DNA of 64,000 nucleotides from Cloeon dipterum (Eukaryota; Arthropoda; Insecta; Ephemeroptera; Baetidae): positions 25,778,335-25,842,334 of the forward strand of contig NC_088788.1 of the NCBI RefSeq assembly GCF_949628265.1. Reading direction: 5' to 3'. Shown piece by piece: positions 34,536 to 45,398 of the stretch. The notes beneath the pieces are model-generated. The model had not been told where the DNA came from. It searched no databases and was given only the letters and a program-made list of their open reading frames with translations. The first letter of the stretch is position 1, and the number at the start of each line of letters is the position of its first letter. Made by a program: the position numbers and the translations under genes.

Positions 34536-35920
34536 ATGGATAACAGGCCGAATCACACTATTTACATAAACAACCTGAATGAGAAGATCAAGAAGGAAGG
34601 TACTATGCAACAGCATCTTTACAACTAATGTGCATCTATCTCAAACATTGAATGTTGCTTTATGATGATAACCATCCTTGTACTGGATAAGACGCGAACC
34701 ATTTCTTCATTTTTCTCAATTTACTTATCATTTTGTAATATGTATATTAAATTGAATGCGAAAAAGGAGATTTGAATCGAGGCTCCTGAAGAAAAACTGG
34801 CCCCCCTTGGCTGCTGGTCGAGGGGCTGAGAGCAACACTGAATTTAATTATAATGTTGCAAGTTTAGTCTGTATTCAAATGCTAACACTATTTATTTCCA
34901 CAGAGCTGAAAAAGTCGCTGAATGCGATTTTCTCGCAATTTGGTCCAATCCACGACATCATAGCTCTGAAAACCCTGAAGATGCGAGGACAGGCGTTTGT
35001 AATATTTAAGGAAATCAGCAGTGCAACAAACGCTCTCAGATCCATGCAGGGATTCCCATTCTACGACAAACCTATGGTAAGAAATATTACTTTCTAGAAT
35101 TCAATGCTTTGCCTTTGACTAAATCCAACTTTTGCTATGTAAAATTCAATTATTAGGTTTCTTTAAATTTCCTAGACTGATATCAAAAACAATTTTTATC
35201 AGTTTAATTGATTTGTTAAGGATTTTGCAATTAAATGTGTCCCAACTAAAATTTACAGAGGATACAGTACTCAAAAACTGACTCGGACGTTATTGCCAAG
35301 ATGAAAGGCTCGTTCGTGGAGAGGCCAAAGAAGCCAAGAAGAGAGGCTGGCAGTGGTGAGCTCAGCAAAAAGGCCAAACGCAAGGCAGCCAAAGAAAACA
35401 TGGCCAAGCAGCAGCAGATGGCCGCCGCGGCCGCCAGCATGATGTCTCAGGGCATCCCGTTCAACCAGCAGACCATGCAACTCTGTAAGCCACCCTAACC
35501 CTGCTGCGTTTCACAGAGTTAAAACCCCTTTTCCCCTTAAACAGTGCACGCTGCAGCTGCCGTGGCCGAGCAGCCACCCAACCAGATCTTGTTCCTGACA
35601 AATCTGCCAGACGAGACTAACGAGATGATGCTCTCTATGTTGTTCAACCAGTAAGCGTTTTGCTTCCACTTGCTTAGAATTTACATACTTTGCTTCTAAC
35701 CTCTTCATCTTAAACCAAGTTAATTGTCAAGCAGTGCATTAAGGATGTCAATTTTTTCAGGTTCCCTGGTTTCAAAGAGGTGCGTCTGGTGCCAGGCAGA
35801 CACGACATTGCATTTGTGGAGTTTGAAAATGAGATTCAGTCATCTGCAGCAAAGGAGGCGTTGCAGGGATTCAAAATCACTCCTACAAACGCAATGAAGA
35901 TATCCTTTGCGAAGAAATAA
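34536..35920 (+). CDS. snf: U1A/U2B'' small nuclear ribonucleoprotein (Snf type)
   Basis: Spliceosomal RNA-binding protein of 242 predicted residues. In insects a single Snf protein serves both U1 snRNP (as U1A) and U2 snRNP (as U2B''). Exons: 34536-34599, 34904-35076, 35259-35484, 35545-35650, 35761-35920 (729 nt). The first RRM has RNP2 IYINNL and RNP1 RGQAFVIF; the second begins [10 protein letters not shown] and ends ALQGFKITP...MKISFAKK at the stop. The two are joined by a basic linker ([11 protein letters not shown]) and a Gln/Met/Ala-rich stretch. The match to Drosophila Snf is close through both RRMs, while the linker differs, as is usual. An AATAAA follows 42 nt after the stop, and the large transposon-like element starts right behind it. 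Confidence 0.96.
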
Positions 35921-35961
35921 CTTCTGCCAACTTTTTGTACTTTAGTTATGACGTGTAAAAG

Positions 35962-35967
35962 AATAAA
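35962..35967 (+). terminator. snf poly(A) signal
   Basis: AATAAA 42 nt after the stop codon; the left terminus of the 2.15-kb element lies 23 nt further on, so cleavage must occur at or inside that terminus. Confidence 0.8.
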
Positions 35968-35989
35968 TGAAGAGTGAGTGGTGTGACTG

Positions 35990-38143
35990 CCCGCATAAAA
36001 AAATATCACCTGAGAATGTTCTAAGAATATACCGATTTCGCCCAGGATTAATCTAAAAAATTAATTATATATGAACTTATGATACGGTTTTTCGTGATAC
36101 TGGATTAATCTGTAGATTAATTTAAGAGAATATCCTTAGAATGTTCCAGGATTATTCTGCCGGGGTTTGTTTCAAAAAGCTCTAAAGAATGATCCTAGAA
36201 CATTCTCAGAATATACTTATGGATTAATCTTTGGATTGATCTGGGATTCATATTTAGCGTATCAAATCTTTACATAGGATTATTCTTTTTTGATCATCCT
36301 GGAACATTCTTTGGTTAATCTAATATTATTTTAAGGTCAATATTAAGTGTGACAAATATTATCCCTAAGTTATTTTTAAAATTACTTCAGATTGTTCCTA
36401 GAATATTTCAAAATATGTTATAACTGCGATTTAATTGGGAATTACTTAAATAATTACAAACTTATTTAGTTAAATTTTTAAAATTTATTGGTTTTTCATC
36501 ATATCAGGTACAAAATTTTCTCTCATTCGATGCCAGCACCGCCAATCTTGAAGCCCAAACTGCAGAACTTAAACGATTGTATCTTTTCCCGTCGTGCAAA
36601 ACATCTGCGGACGGCTTGAAGCTAAAAAAAGGGAGCGACTCGTAGAAAAAAAAATAAAAGCTTTTTTCAATCAGCTTTGCTTGGAAAATGGAAGGTAGAA
36701 GTATGTAAAGTTCATGCAAAATATTTTTCCATTTTCCATGCGAAGCCAATTGAATCAGAATGTGTAATACAAATTCTCGTAAGCGTACAAAAAAAGCGAC
36801 CGCGATTTACATGGAAAAATTATATTTTTCATCACCGATTTACAGTTTCCGCCACCCAAACTTATTTATAGGGTTCTAATTAAGAACATTTGGGACTGGA
36901 GAGGATCCCATATCAAAATATTGGTGGCGAAAACCGTACAAGTAGCGGCGAAAAGTGTAATTTTACGAATTTTACCATAAATCCGTTGGATTTGAAAGTT
37001 GCGCGATCTGTTCTTATTTCTTTGGACGCTAATCTATAAAATGAGACTTACCCTGTTAACCGTAAGATCCCAGGCCATCCGTCCGAGTCCGCGGGACGTC
37101 CGTGATGTCCCTTATTGGCGGCGTCCGGCGTCCTGCGTCCGTTAATAACTTCGATTTGAACGGCGGTTGACCGTTGACGCGTTAGACAAAGAGAGCGAAG
37201 CAGGATTTTGTAAGTCTCTTGCTGCTGCCACCGCCCGTCGCCCCTCCCCCGCTCCACAACAGAGGCAGGCAGCAGGCATTCCATGCAAGTGCGTGCATGC
37301 ATGTGCAGCCGCCGCTACCACGCGCACACTAAAATCGCCCTTTTAACCCTTTTTTGTCCTTCTGATTTTTTATTCAAATTGGCCCGTTTGTCGGTAGCAT
37401 TAATTAAGACTCCTTGTGTTAAGAAATTAATTTATTCAATCGCATTTATGATGTTTACCCTTTTTAATCTGGGCAGATACTTTGAAAAATAAAGGCATCA
37501 TAATTTTGTGTTAAGATAATGAAAAATTTGTTAGGTTTTAATATAAAAATTGAATCCATCGCATTAATTAAAAAATATTTGCGAGAAAAAATAATTTTTG
37601 TGATAACGATTTCAAAATATTTAACAGTACATATGGCAGTTCATTTTCTTGATTAAATTATGTTTCATACTTATTTTTATGTTTTTAATTGTAAGAAAAA
37701 TATCTAAGTTCTTCTCTTTTAGGGGTTTTTTAAAGAATATTCTAGGAACATTAAAAAAATATTGAGAATTCATCTCAGAATGATCCATAGAATAATCTGG
37801 GGATATTCTATTAACTATATTCAAATTTCCCCTTTGGGATTATTCTAGGGATATTCTTGTAATTTAATCTCTAGATTAACTTTAAAACATTTTAAGGTTA
37901 ATCTAGATTCATTCTAAGAAAATTCCAAAAATTATTTTTTTGGATTAATCTCAGAATGATCCAAAGAATAATCTGAGGATATATTTTTAGATTAATCTCT
38001 AGATTGATCTTAAACCTTCATAGATTAATCTCGATTAATACAGTATTCATCCTGGATCATTTTTTTGGATTAATTTTTTCGGGTAAATTTTGATTAATCT
38101 AAGATTATTCCGGATATTCCTGGGTTATATTTTTTTATGCGGG
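35990..38143. mobile_element. 2.15-kb DNA element with inverted ends and foldback arms
   Basis: The left end (CCCGCATAAAAAAATAT, from 35990) is the exact inverse of the right end (to 38143), and similarity continues imperfectly for about 40 bp. Both subterminal arms (about 35990-36430 and 37720-38143) are rich in a repeated GATTAATCT-type motif and TTCTAAGAATA-like half-sites. The interior (36430-37720) is different and includes a small palindrome (36841-36938) and a GC-rich patch (37040-37330). No transposase is recognisable, so this is a non-autonomous or foldback-type element. I could not define a clear target-site duplication. Family unknown. Confidence 0.75.
36841..36938. repeat. Small palindromic repeat, copy 1
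   Basis: Left arm tacagtttccgccaccc (from 36841) is inverted at 36902-36938 (ggtggcgaaaaccgta). The same sequence family recurs at 38708-38781. It lies inside the larger element. Confidence 0.65.
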
Positions 38144-39960
38144 TGATTAAAAGGAACAACTATGGCTTGGTTTTTGTTCAACAGAAATTCAAATAAGTGA
38201 TAATACTATCATACAAGGTTGAGTTTTGATGGTAAAATTAATTAATTACGCTCAAAATACAAAATACTATAAAGGGAGCCTTTAACTGCTACTATAAATG
38301 CTTGAAGTTGTTTAGAGAAATACGCGGTAGTAAGAGCACGATCTCTTCGAGTCTGAAGTAGAATTTCTAAACTACAATTTGATTAAAAATGTACTTACCG
38401 TACTTTTCATGAAGAGCACAACGAGAAATAGTCGCACGCAGAGGAAACTTCTTGACACAGTCATCATTGTTTGATTGACGCGTGGTGATGTTATAGCAGA
38501 TAATATGTGCAGTGCACTCCTGAAAAATACCATAAATTAAATTTTCCACACATAAAATAGCTGATATTATATTTTAAAAGTAAAAATGAAATAAAAAATG
38601 AAAAGCGCAAAAAGAGAATGCGCTAGTTCATAGTAATTTTTTCATAAAAATTAATATTATGAATATATTGTTCATGTATGCATGGCATGGAAAATTAGTT
38701 TTTGCCTCCGAGTTACAGTTTTCGCCACCTCTACTTGTATATGGGATTCTCATAAGAACTGGCGAGATATGTGTAACTCGGCTGAAACTGAAACCTTATT
38801 ACCATATTATTAAAATATTACAGCCATGACAATGTGGTAACTTGAAAAATTTGGAATAATTTGGAGCGCTGTTAATTTTAAATTTCAACTCAATGAACAT
38901 AATCTTTGAATAAAAATTAGTTTCGCGGTTCTCGAATTCTGCAAAGAATTAAAAAAGAAAAAGAGATAATAATATGGTTATTGGTTATGGACCAGAGATA
39001 AAAAAGGAGAAGAGGGAGGATAAAGCAAAAAGCAACCACCACCACTACTCCAGTTCATGCTTCAACTTGTTCAAGGTCGTCGTTGAAGTGACGTAGGCTT
39101 TAGTCCCCACCCCCGTAAAATATTTAACTTCGGAAGCGGGTGTGTGATTCGTGAACTAGTCGTGAACACAAGAATGGTTTCGTGACGTAGGCAACAGAAG
39201 GTAACAGAGGCAACATAGCAAACACGCGTATGGTCGAAACGTACCTCCCAAACCAAGTCCGAACCAGCTCAGTGCTTGTTCTTTATGTTAGGAGCCCCTC
39301 TAACTCCTGTTTTACTCTGATACTCTGGCTCGCGCGTCTGGCACTAGCACACAACTTGTTGATTTTCCCATCGCTTCTGCCGGTTCTGTTATTTTTGTTT
39401 TATTTTTTAAAAGCCACTTTTTGTTTCTAGAAATTTTAATCACTTTAGAGTGGACGTTCAACTTATGAAAGATCGATTGTTTGACAGAAATCTGTCAAAT
39501 TTTGTGAGGGTTCGAGTTGCTGAGCTGATGCAAAAATCGGTAAGCCAAAAGCCAAGCCATACATACTGCTGTTGCCATGCTTGTTTGTTGCTATGATAAA
39601 ATTCCGTTTTCTGTCTCTTCTTTCGATCGTTGGGTCGTGTCAACAGGCAAAATTAGCCCTGGCCTTAGAGTTATATACATATTTTAGAAATTTAATCGTT
39701 TTTCCAATAAATACTCGTGTAATTATTTAACCCTTCACGATATGAAGATTCACGGACGCTGTGATTGCGTCATGCTAAAAATTGCGATATGACTTATGTA
39801 TGCGTGCATCCTCAATTTTTTGCTGTTTTCTAAACTTCTTGCCTTTATCTTTTAAACAGTGAGACGATTTTTTAAGACATTGTTTTTTTAGTTTTCTTGG
39901 CCATTTTAATATTATGAAAATTTTCAATTTTTACTCAAAATAAAAATTTTCACCCTTTTT
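38144..39960. promoter_or_regulatory. Upstream region of the HRI-like kinase gene
   Basis: No exon was placed here. GTGACGTAGGC occurs twice, at 39088-39098 and 39182-39192, each holding a CRE/ATF-like TGACGTA core. A strong acceptor (cacccttttttag) ends two bases before the kinase ATG, so a non-coding first exon probably lies upstream, plausibly near the duplicated motif. The rest is AT-rich. Confidence 0.5.
38708..38781. repeat. Small palindromic repeat, copy 2
   Basis: Left arm ccgagttacagttttcgcca (38708-38727) pairs imperfectly with the right arm at 38760-38781. The left half also matches 36841-36876 in direct orientation over about 37 bp. A miniature foldback element or conserved hairpin are both possible. 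Confidence 0.65.
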
Positions 39961-39964
39961 AGCT

Positions 39965-42900
39965 ATGGATCAAAGTGACGACGTATGTTTTGAGGATGAC
40001 TACGATGAGTCCAGGTTAGTATCTTATCATTGGCACAACTTATATTTTGACATTAGATACATATTCAATAACTGCGTTTGCATCTTGTAGCAATGATTCG
40101 ATGGGCTACTACTGGAACGCGCATTCGAAAGTAGGCTCATCTTCGAGGTTGCTTAATGATTTCGATGACTTCTCCCTGATTGCACGAGGTGGTTGTGGAG
40201 TAGTTTTCAAAGCCACAAACAAAACTGATGGAAAAGAATATGCTATCAAGTTTGTCTGCAGAGGGTAAGTTCAATGCCGCGTCACACACGAAAATCTAAA
40301 ATGCTTATTTTGATTAAAATTTTTATTGCTATTCAACACAATATTCTGAGTGTGGATATAAATGGATACAGCCACCTGTTCATGCACTTAAAGTGTGTAA
40401 ACAGTAATTAATTCGCTTCTTAATTATTAATTTGGTTTTAAAATGGCTTTTCCCATAGGCATCTGTTATAGGAATGGAAGACTAATAGGTCAAAAAATCA
40501 TAAATGTAAAATAATATTACACGCTCTCATATTGTGCAGAAGAAGTTTTTGGCTGTTTTCAAGCCTTGTCAACTGAATTTTACCTCCACAACAAAATTAA
40601 TAGCCACCATATTATCTGCAGAGGATTTTGGAATCAGTAATCGTTAAAATAGTCTGCCTGCACTCATCTCTGACAATGAGTGCAAACGAAAAGTGAAACA
40701 AGCAAAGAAAATAACAACACACCGCAACTTGAATTTCCCTGTGGCAGAAATTTCTCTTTCAAAAATTCATCCGAGCGTGTGATATTTTATATGATTTTTG
40801 ACCATTTAGCATACCATTCCTATTAATTGCCTATTGGAGTGGCCACCATTAAAAAATAAATTAATAATTTATCGTTTTCAAACAATTAATGTGTTTCAGA
40901 CAAATTGATGATGCACTCAAAGAAGTGAAGATCCATGCTGAACTCAATCACTGTTGTGTTGTCAACTACAAGACATGTTGGATTGAGTCAAGCTTGATGC
41001 TGAAAGAGCTGCTTGAAAGGTATAAGAATTTCCCTGTCTTTCCAATCTAGAAATTTTCCTTACAAAAAGAACTTGCTAATTTGTCACATGTATCCATTGT
41101 GCAGTTTTTGTTGCATTGGAGCGAAGATTGTAAGTTCTCTGTAGAGGTCTCAGCCGCGTTCGCGGTGGCTGGCTGATGTGTCTTTGGCACTTCACCCTGG
41201 CTGCTTTTATCCCTTTATGCGCGGTTGACTCAAAAAATTGGAACATTGTTCAAATTTGCAGTGCGTACATGTCAGCCAAATTTTAAATAACAAAGCATAT
41301 GGATGCATATTTTGATTAGCACGTTCTAGTCAACAATTTTTTACTTTGAACTGTCACACCCCAGCTTTGAATCAAAATATGCCTGGAATTTACATCCAGC
41401 CGGCCTATGCTTTGTTAAGTCCACAGTAAAATCGCCCGAAAACTTGAATTTGCCGCATCGCCTGCCGCCTGGAATGGTCGACTCAGCCTTCTAGACTTTG
41501 ATGGCTGGTCGGCTAATCTCCTCTGGCTGGTTTGGCTAACTGAGACCTCTGTTTTGGTCACGTGAGTACTTTTGAGGACATGATTGGTGTGAAACCAAAT
41601 TCTAAATAACCATTTAAATATTACAAGATTAATTTACATTGCTGATTTATGTCTCTATTTGTGCAAATTAATTTCAAGACCAAGACATGTTGGCCTGTCC
41701 TTCTATTAGCTATGGAGGAGAATGAATGCGTTTTTTGCTTGTATAGTTACCCTTTATTTAATCTGAAATTGATTCAAGATTGGGTTTGATCTGTAACTAC
41801 ATTCAAAATAATTAATCCTTTTTGGCTGGCGAGATCTTGAAATATGTGCAAGTGCATATAAGCGGCGAGTTGGTAGTGTCTGTTGCGGTTGGGAGTCTTG
41901 TGTTAAGAAAATTATAAATAATTTGTTCAACTTAGACGAGTAATGCACCCAGGAAAATTAATTAACAGACAGATAAAGTTGATGAATAGATCCCTACTCT
42001 GTGGAAATGTAACGATAGCATAGATGACTATAACTAAAATTTATGGAGAGAGGAATATAATGTTTGGAAACCTTAGGTTCTTAGCTTCAAGCTCCGAATT
42101 TCTCATCATAAAATTGCGATCTCTCAATTATTCAACTGCTTAGCTAACACAGTAGTGTCTTTGTCTTGTAACTTGCAAATGCACAGTTTCATCCTAAACG
42201 TTATTTGATTAAATAATTTCCATGGTTGAATAGGTTGACGTTTCTATCAGTCATGTCCTTAGAAGCTTTCTCTCACCTAACAGAAGTATAGCGTAGTTGA
42301 ATGCAAAAATTTGAAAAGATACAAGAATCATGCGTTAAAATTCCTCTAGGATTCCATCTAAATAAATCGCGATAGGACGTCTAAATTCGAAACCATCTTG
42401 GAAAGTTTCGTTGGCGAAGTGATGGCAGACAAATTCTCCTTTGCGCGATGTCTGCACAGGTTTGACTTGGAGCCTGAGCCTGGACGTTGAAGAGGTTTGC
42501 TGAATGCGAACAGAAATGGCACAGACACTGCAGATTTTATATGTTCTGTTTGCAAATTTTGCCTAGGGTGCGTTCATGAATACTTCAAATGTGTCCGACA
42601 AAAATTGATCTGTTCTTATTTTCACTGACAGTTGGTTGTTGGTTGTGCCACTCAAATTTTATGTACACTTTTCCTAATCAAAATTTTGAGTGCTTTTTTC
42701 CATAACTAACACAATTCCACCCAGTCAACAAACCACTTTAACACCCCAGAACTTTGAACTGGAAATATGTAGATCAAATTTGAAAACATATCAAACAGCA
42801 AAGTTGTGTTGATCAGACAGTTTAGATTTTTGACTGATGTACTTAAAATATACATGGACGCGCCCCTAACAAAATGCATTCACTGCCCTGCATGCTTTTG

Positions 42901-44363
42901 GGCTTTAACACACACCCCCCTTATTTTTTTTCTAATTTTTGTGGTGTTAAGTGCGGTGCTTGATCTCACGATTTCTCTGCTGCTTCTAATGCTCAAATGC
43001 TGATATAGCTCAAGCCAACAGGGTTCTGAAGATTGCAGTTCTGAAGAATGTGCATCTGAGCCAGTACTGTTCGAAAACTGGCCTGACCAAAGTGAAAGCA
43101 ATGATGTTTCTTTTGAAGACAGCAAAACAATAATTCCTGAGGATGATGCGAAGGTTTGTTAACTTTTCTATTCCTTGTTACTTATCAATTGTTAAGAGTG
43201 ATTTATTTTATAACGGCTTGTGGCATTACAAATAACATAAATTAATAGATGTGTTGTTTCTAGTGGAACGATCCAGATGATATCATGCTGATCATTCAGA
43301 TGGAGTTAGGCGGACAGACTCTTCAAGAGTGGTTGGACAATCCTCGTCCAAGCGATATCAGCCGAGAGCTGTGGTTCACTTACAGGAGGTTGAGGGTGCT
43401 AATGATATTCTGGGAGGTGATGAATGGGATCGAACACATCCACCTTAAAGGCATCGTTCATCATGACATCAAAGTACTTAGTTCCTCTTGGTTATTTTTC
43501 TGCTAACTTTAAATTTTTAAATCTTTTCAGCCAGCAAATATACTTGTTATGCAAGGGTTGGGGATCAAAATTGGGGACTTTGGCCTCTCATGCCGGGGTG
43601 AGAGAGGCGCAAATATCCATCCTGGTCTAGGAACTGAACTGTATGCAGACCCGCAGCAGTACAAACATGGCTTGTGTTCATCAAAGGTTTGTCTTCAATC
43701 TATTACGCTTGAATTTCAACTACCTAATTCGCTGATCTAGTGCGACATATACAGCGCTGGACTGATTTTGCTTGAGATGCTGCTGTCTCCTTTTGATACC
43801 ATCTCCGAACGCCATGATGTTCTCCAGAGTGCCAAGCATCTTGGGAAAATCCCTAGCATGATCTCATCTGAGCTGGTAATTTAAAATTTCATCCTAATCT
43901 TTTTTGACTAAAAATTTTTTCATGTCAGTGTGATCTCATCGGAGCTATGATTGACGCAGATCTGGAAAGACGTCCATCAGCCTCCGAAACGAAAGATCTT
44001 CTTGTTACCTTAATGATTCCGATCGCGGAAGAAATTTACTCGGAGCTTATGAAAGCCATGACCTCCGCAATTGTATCAAAGTTGAATACCAGCGACCCCA
44101 CCACTCGGGCTGGGCCGGTTTCTGGTTCTGCAGCCTTCATGCTCAACATCCTAGATGACCTCACTGCCATAGGTTTCATCAAGCAAAAGCAAAATGAAAA
44201 TGCGCAAAATACCGCTGGTTTAACTTGCAAGGAAATGCAAAGGCAGAAAGAACTAGAAGTGAAGGTTTGCGCACTTGTTAATGGTTGCGTTAAATTGAGT
44301 GTTAAAACTTATTTGTTTCAGGTGATGCTGCTCAGCAAGATCTGTAATCCACAGATACTTTGA
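39965..44363 (+). CDS. HRI-like eIF2alpha-family protein kinase
   Basis: Predicted 455-residue Ser/Thr kinase; HRI-type enzymes phosphorylate eIF2alpha to slow translation under stress. Exons: 39965-40014, 40091-40264, 40900-41019, 43009-43153, 43264-43473, 43531-43686, 43741-43875, 43929-44264, 44322-44363 (1368 nt). The N-lobe starts LNDFDDFSLIARGGCGVVFK with ATP lysine K70 in YAIK. An acidic insert of roughly 50 residues separates the N-lobe from IIQMELGGQTL, as in eIF2alpha kinases. Catalytic loop VHHDIKPAN (D231), DFG at 249-251, then GLGTELYADPQQ and DIYSAGLILLEML. The C-terminus holds a short helical segment with Gln/Glu/Lys like the HRI tail. Oddities: HRD is HHD, the first P-loop glycine is alanine, and the N-terminal regulatory part of vertebrate HRI is almost absent. 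Introns 2 and 3 each carry a foldback element. Confidence 0.85.
40421..40871. mobile_element. Foldback element in kinase intron 2
   Basis: The arm 40421-40526 is the imperfect inverse of 40773-40871 over about 100 bp, including the shared stretches ataggaatgg and cacgctc. The spacer between the arms has no ORF and contains a perfect 9-bp palindrome (tgcactcat ... atgagtgca, about 40659-40684). This is a MITE-like hairpin with no transposase. Confidence 0.75.
41143..41550. mobile_element. MITE-like element in kinase intron 3
   Basis: Perfect inverted ends AGAGGTCTCAG (41143-41153) and CTGAGACCTCT (41540-41550) bound about 408 bp. Internally, acaaagcata and gcatattttgat reappear inverted as tatgctttgt and atcaaaatatgc, so the whole unit can fold on itself. 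It has no ORF. No clear target-site duplication is seen beyond a possible GT. Confidence 0.7.
41551..43008. other. Remainder of kinase intron 3
   Basis: AT-rich intron sequence without exon candidates. It ends at the acceptor gatatag before 43009. A competing AG (ccaacag at about 43020) would put the next exon out of frame and lead to a stop, so the upstream one was chosen. Confidence 0.6.
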
Positions 44364-44480
44364 AGACACTTCAGCTAGACTTCTCTCTGTATCACTGACT
44401 TTTAAATGTCTATTTTTCTGACTGTTTCTTCTATGATGACTTGTTGTGAGTCCCTGTCTCTCTTTATTTTTTATATTAGG

Positions 44481-44486
44481 AATAAA
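44481..44486 (+). terminator. Kinase gene poly(A) signal
   Basis: AATAAA 118 nt after the stop codon of the HRI-like kinase. Confidence 0.75.
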
Positions 44487-44660
44487 AAGACTACAAAATA
44501 CCTTCAAATTATTTTATTTGAAAGACTTAATTTAAATCAAAATGTGAACTTTGCTGAGCTGAAGACAAATATTTCTGACTCTTAGTGCTGTCTCCTACCA
44601 GAATAAAGCCGACGTCTCATTGAAGTTGACAACTATTTAATATTCTTTAAACCGAAGTTA

Positions 44661-44666
44661 TTTATT
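44661..44666 (-). terminator. Dynein light chain poly(A) signal
   Basis: TTTATT on the plus strand reads AATAAA on the minus strand, about 165 nt beyond the stop of the Tctex-type gene. With the kinase signal at 44481 this gives two convergent genes whose 3' ends are about 175 bp apart. Confidence 0.6.
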
Positions 44667-44831
44667 TTGATATATTTTCCAAGTAGCGCTATAATTAAGA
44701 ATTAAATAAGATATTGTTACTCCCAACGCCTGTCACCTGGGCAGTTAGTTCCCATTCATGATTAAGAGGTAACAATGCTGGGGTACATGATTAAGAGTGC
44801 CAAAATGCTTCATGGGATCTGCTGGCGGAAA

Positions 44832-45398
44832 TTAGAGGGCCAGTCCATAGACGGACACAATCACATACATTGATTTGTTCTCCCAGCGAACTGTGCAGCT
44901 TCCATCAGTGCTGTTGTCCCAGAAGCAAGAGCTTGCTGTGTGAAGACCTGCTCCGTTCTTTTGCATTACCGTGCAAGTGACTAAAATGAGAAAACAGATA
45001 TTTCCCCAGTGATTCTCAACAAGTGTTTCACATACCAATATATTTGAAAGGTTTCTGGCTCTTGCAAAGTGCTCCTAAACAAGTTTCCACGACTGAATTA
45101 GACCAAGCGTTCACTTTCGTTTGATCATAATTGTTTCCGCCTATCACTTTTTCTACTGCTTCTTTGATAATTGGGCTCACTTCATCAGCATCAAACATGC
45201 TCTGAAAATTGACAATCATTCACTTTAAATTAATTTTAGCCAAAACAGAAATATCGAAAATTAAATAACAAAAGTGGAACACCCAAAGAGCAAAAATATT
45301 TGTAGTGATATCGAATGTTTAACTTTTGCTGTAAATAAACTGCATTTAAAACCTGTTATCAAATTTAATACCTCTTCCGCTGTTTCCTCGGTAGCCAT
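44832..45398 (-). CDS. Dynlt1: Dynein light chain, Tctex-type (DYNLT1/Dlc90F family)
   Basis: A 113-residue subunit that dimerises and binds the dynein intermediate chain, helping attach cargo to cytoplasmic dynein. Exons in transcript order: 45372-45398, 45036-45201, 44832-44980 (342 nt). The short N-terminus MATEETAEE is encoded by the first exon. The body has the family signature [43 protein letters not shown] and [10 protein letters not shown], and ends YGLAL. Length equals that of human DYNLT1. The gene converges with the HRI-like kinase gene. The 5' UTR may include further sequence at 45400-45720; a GC-richer patch near 45700 could be the promoter. Confidence 0.97.
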
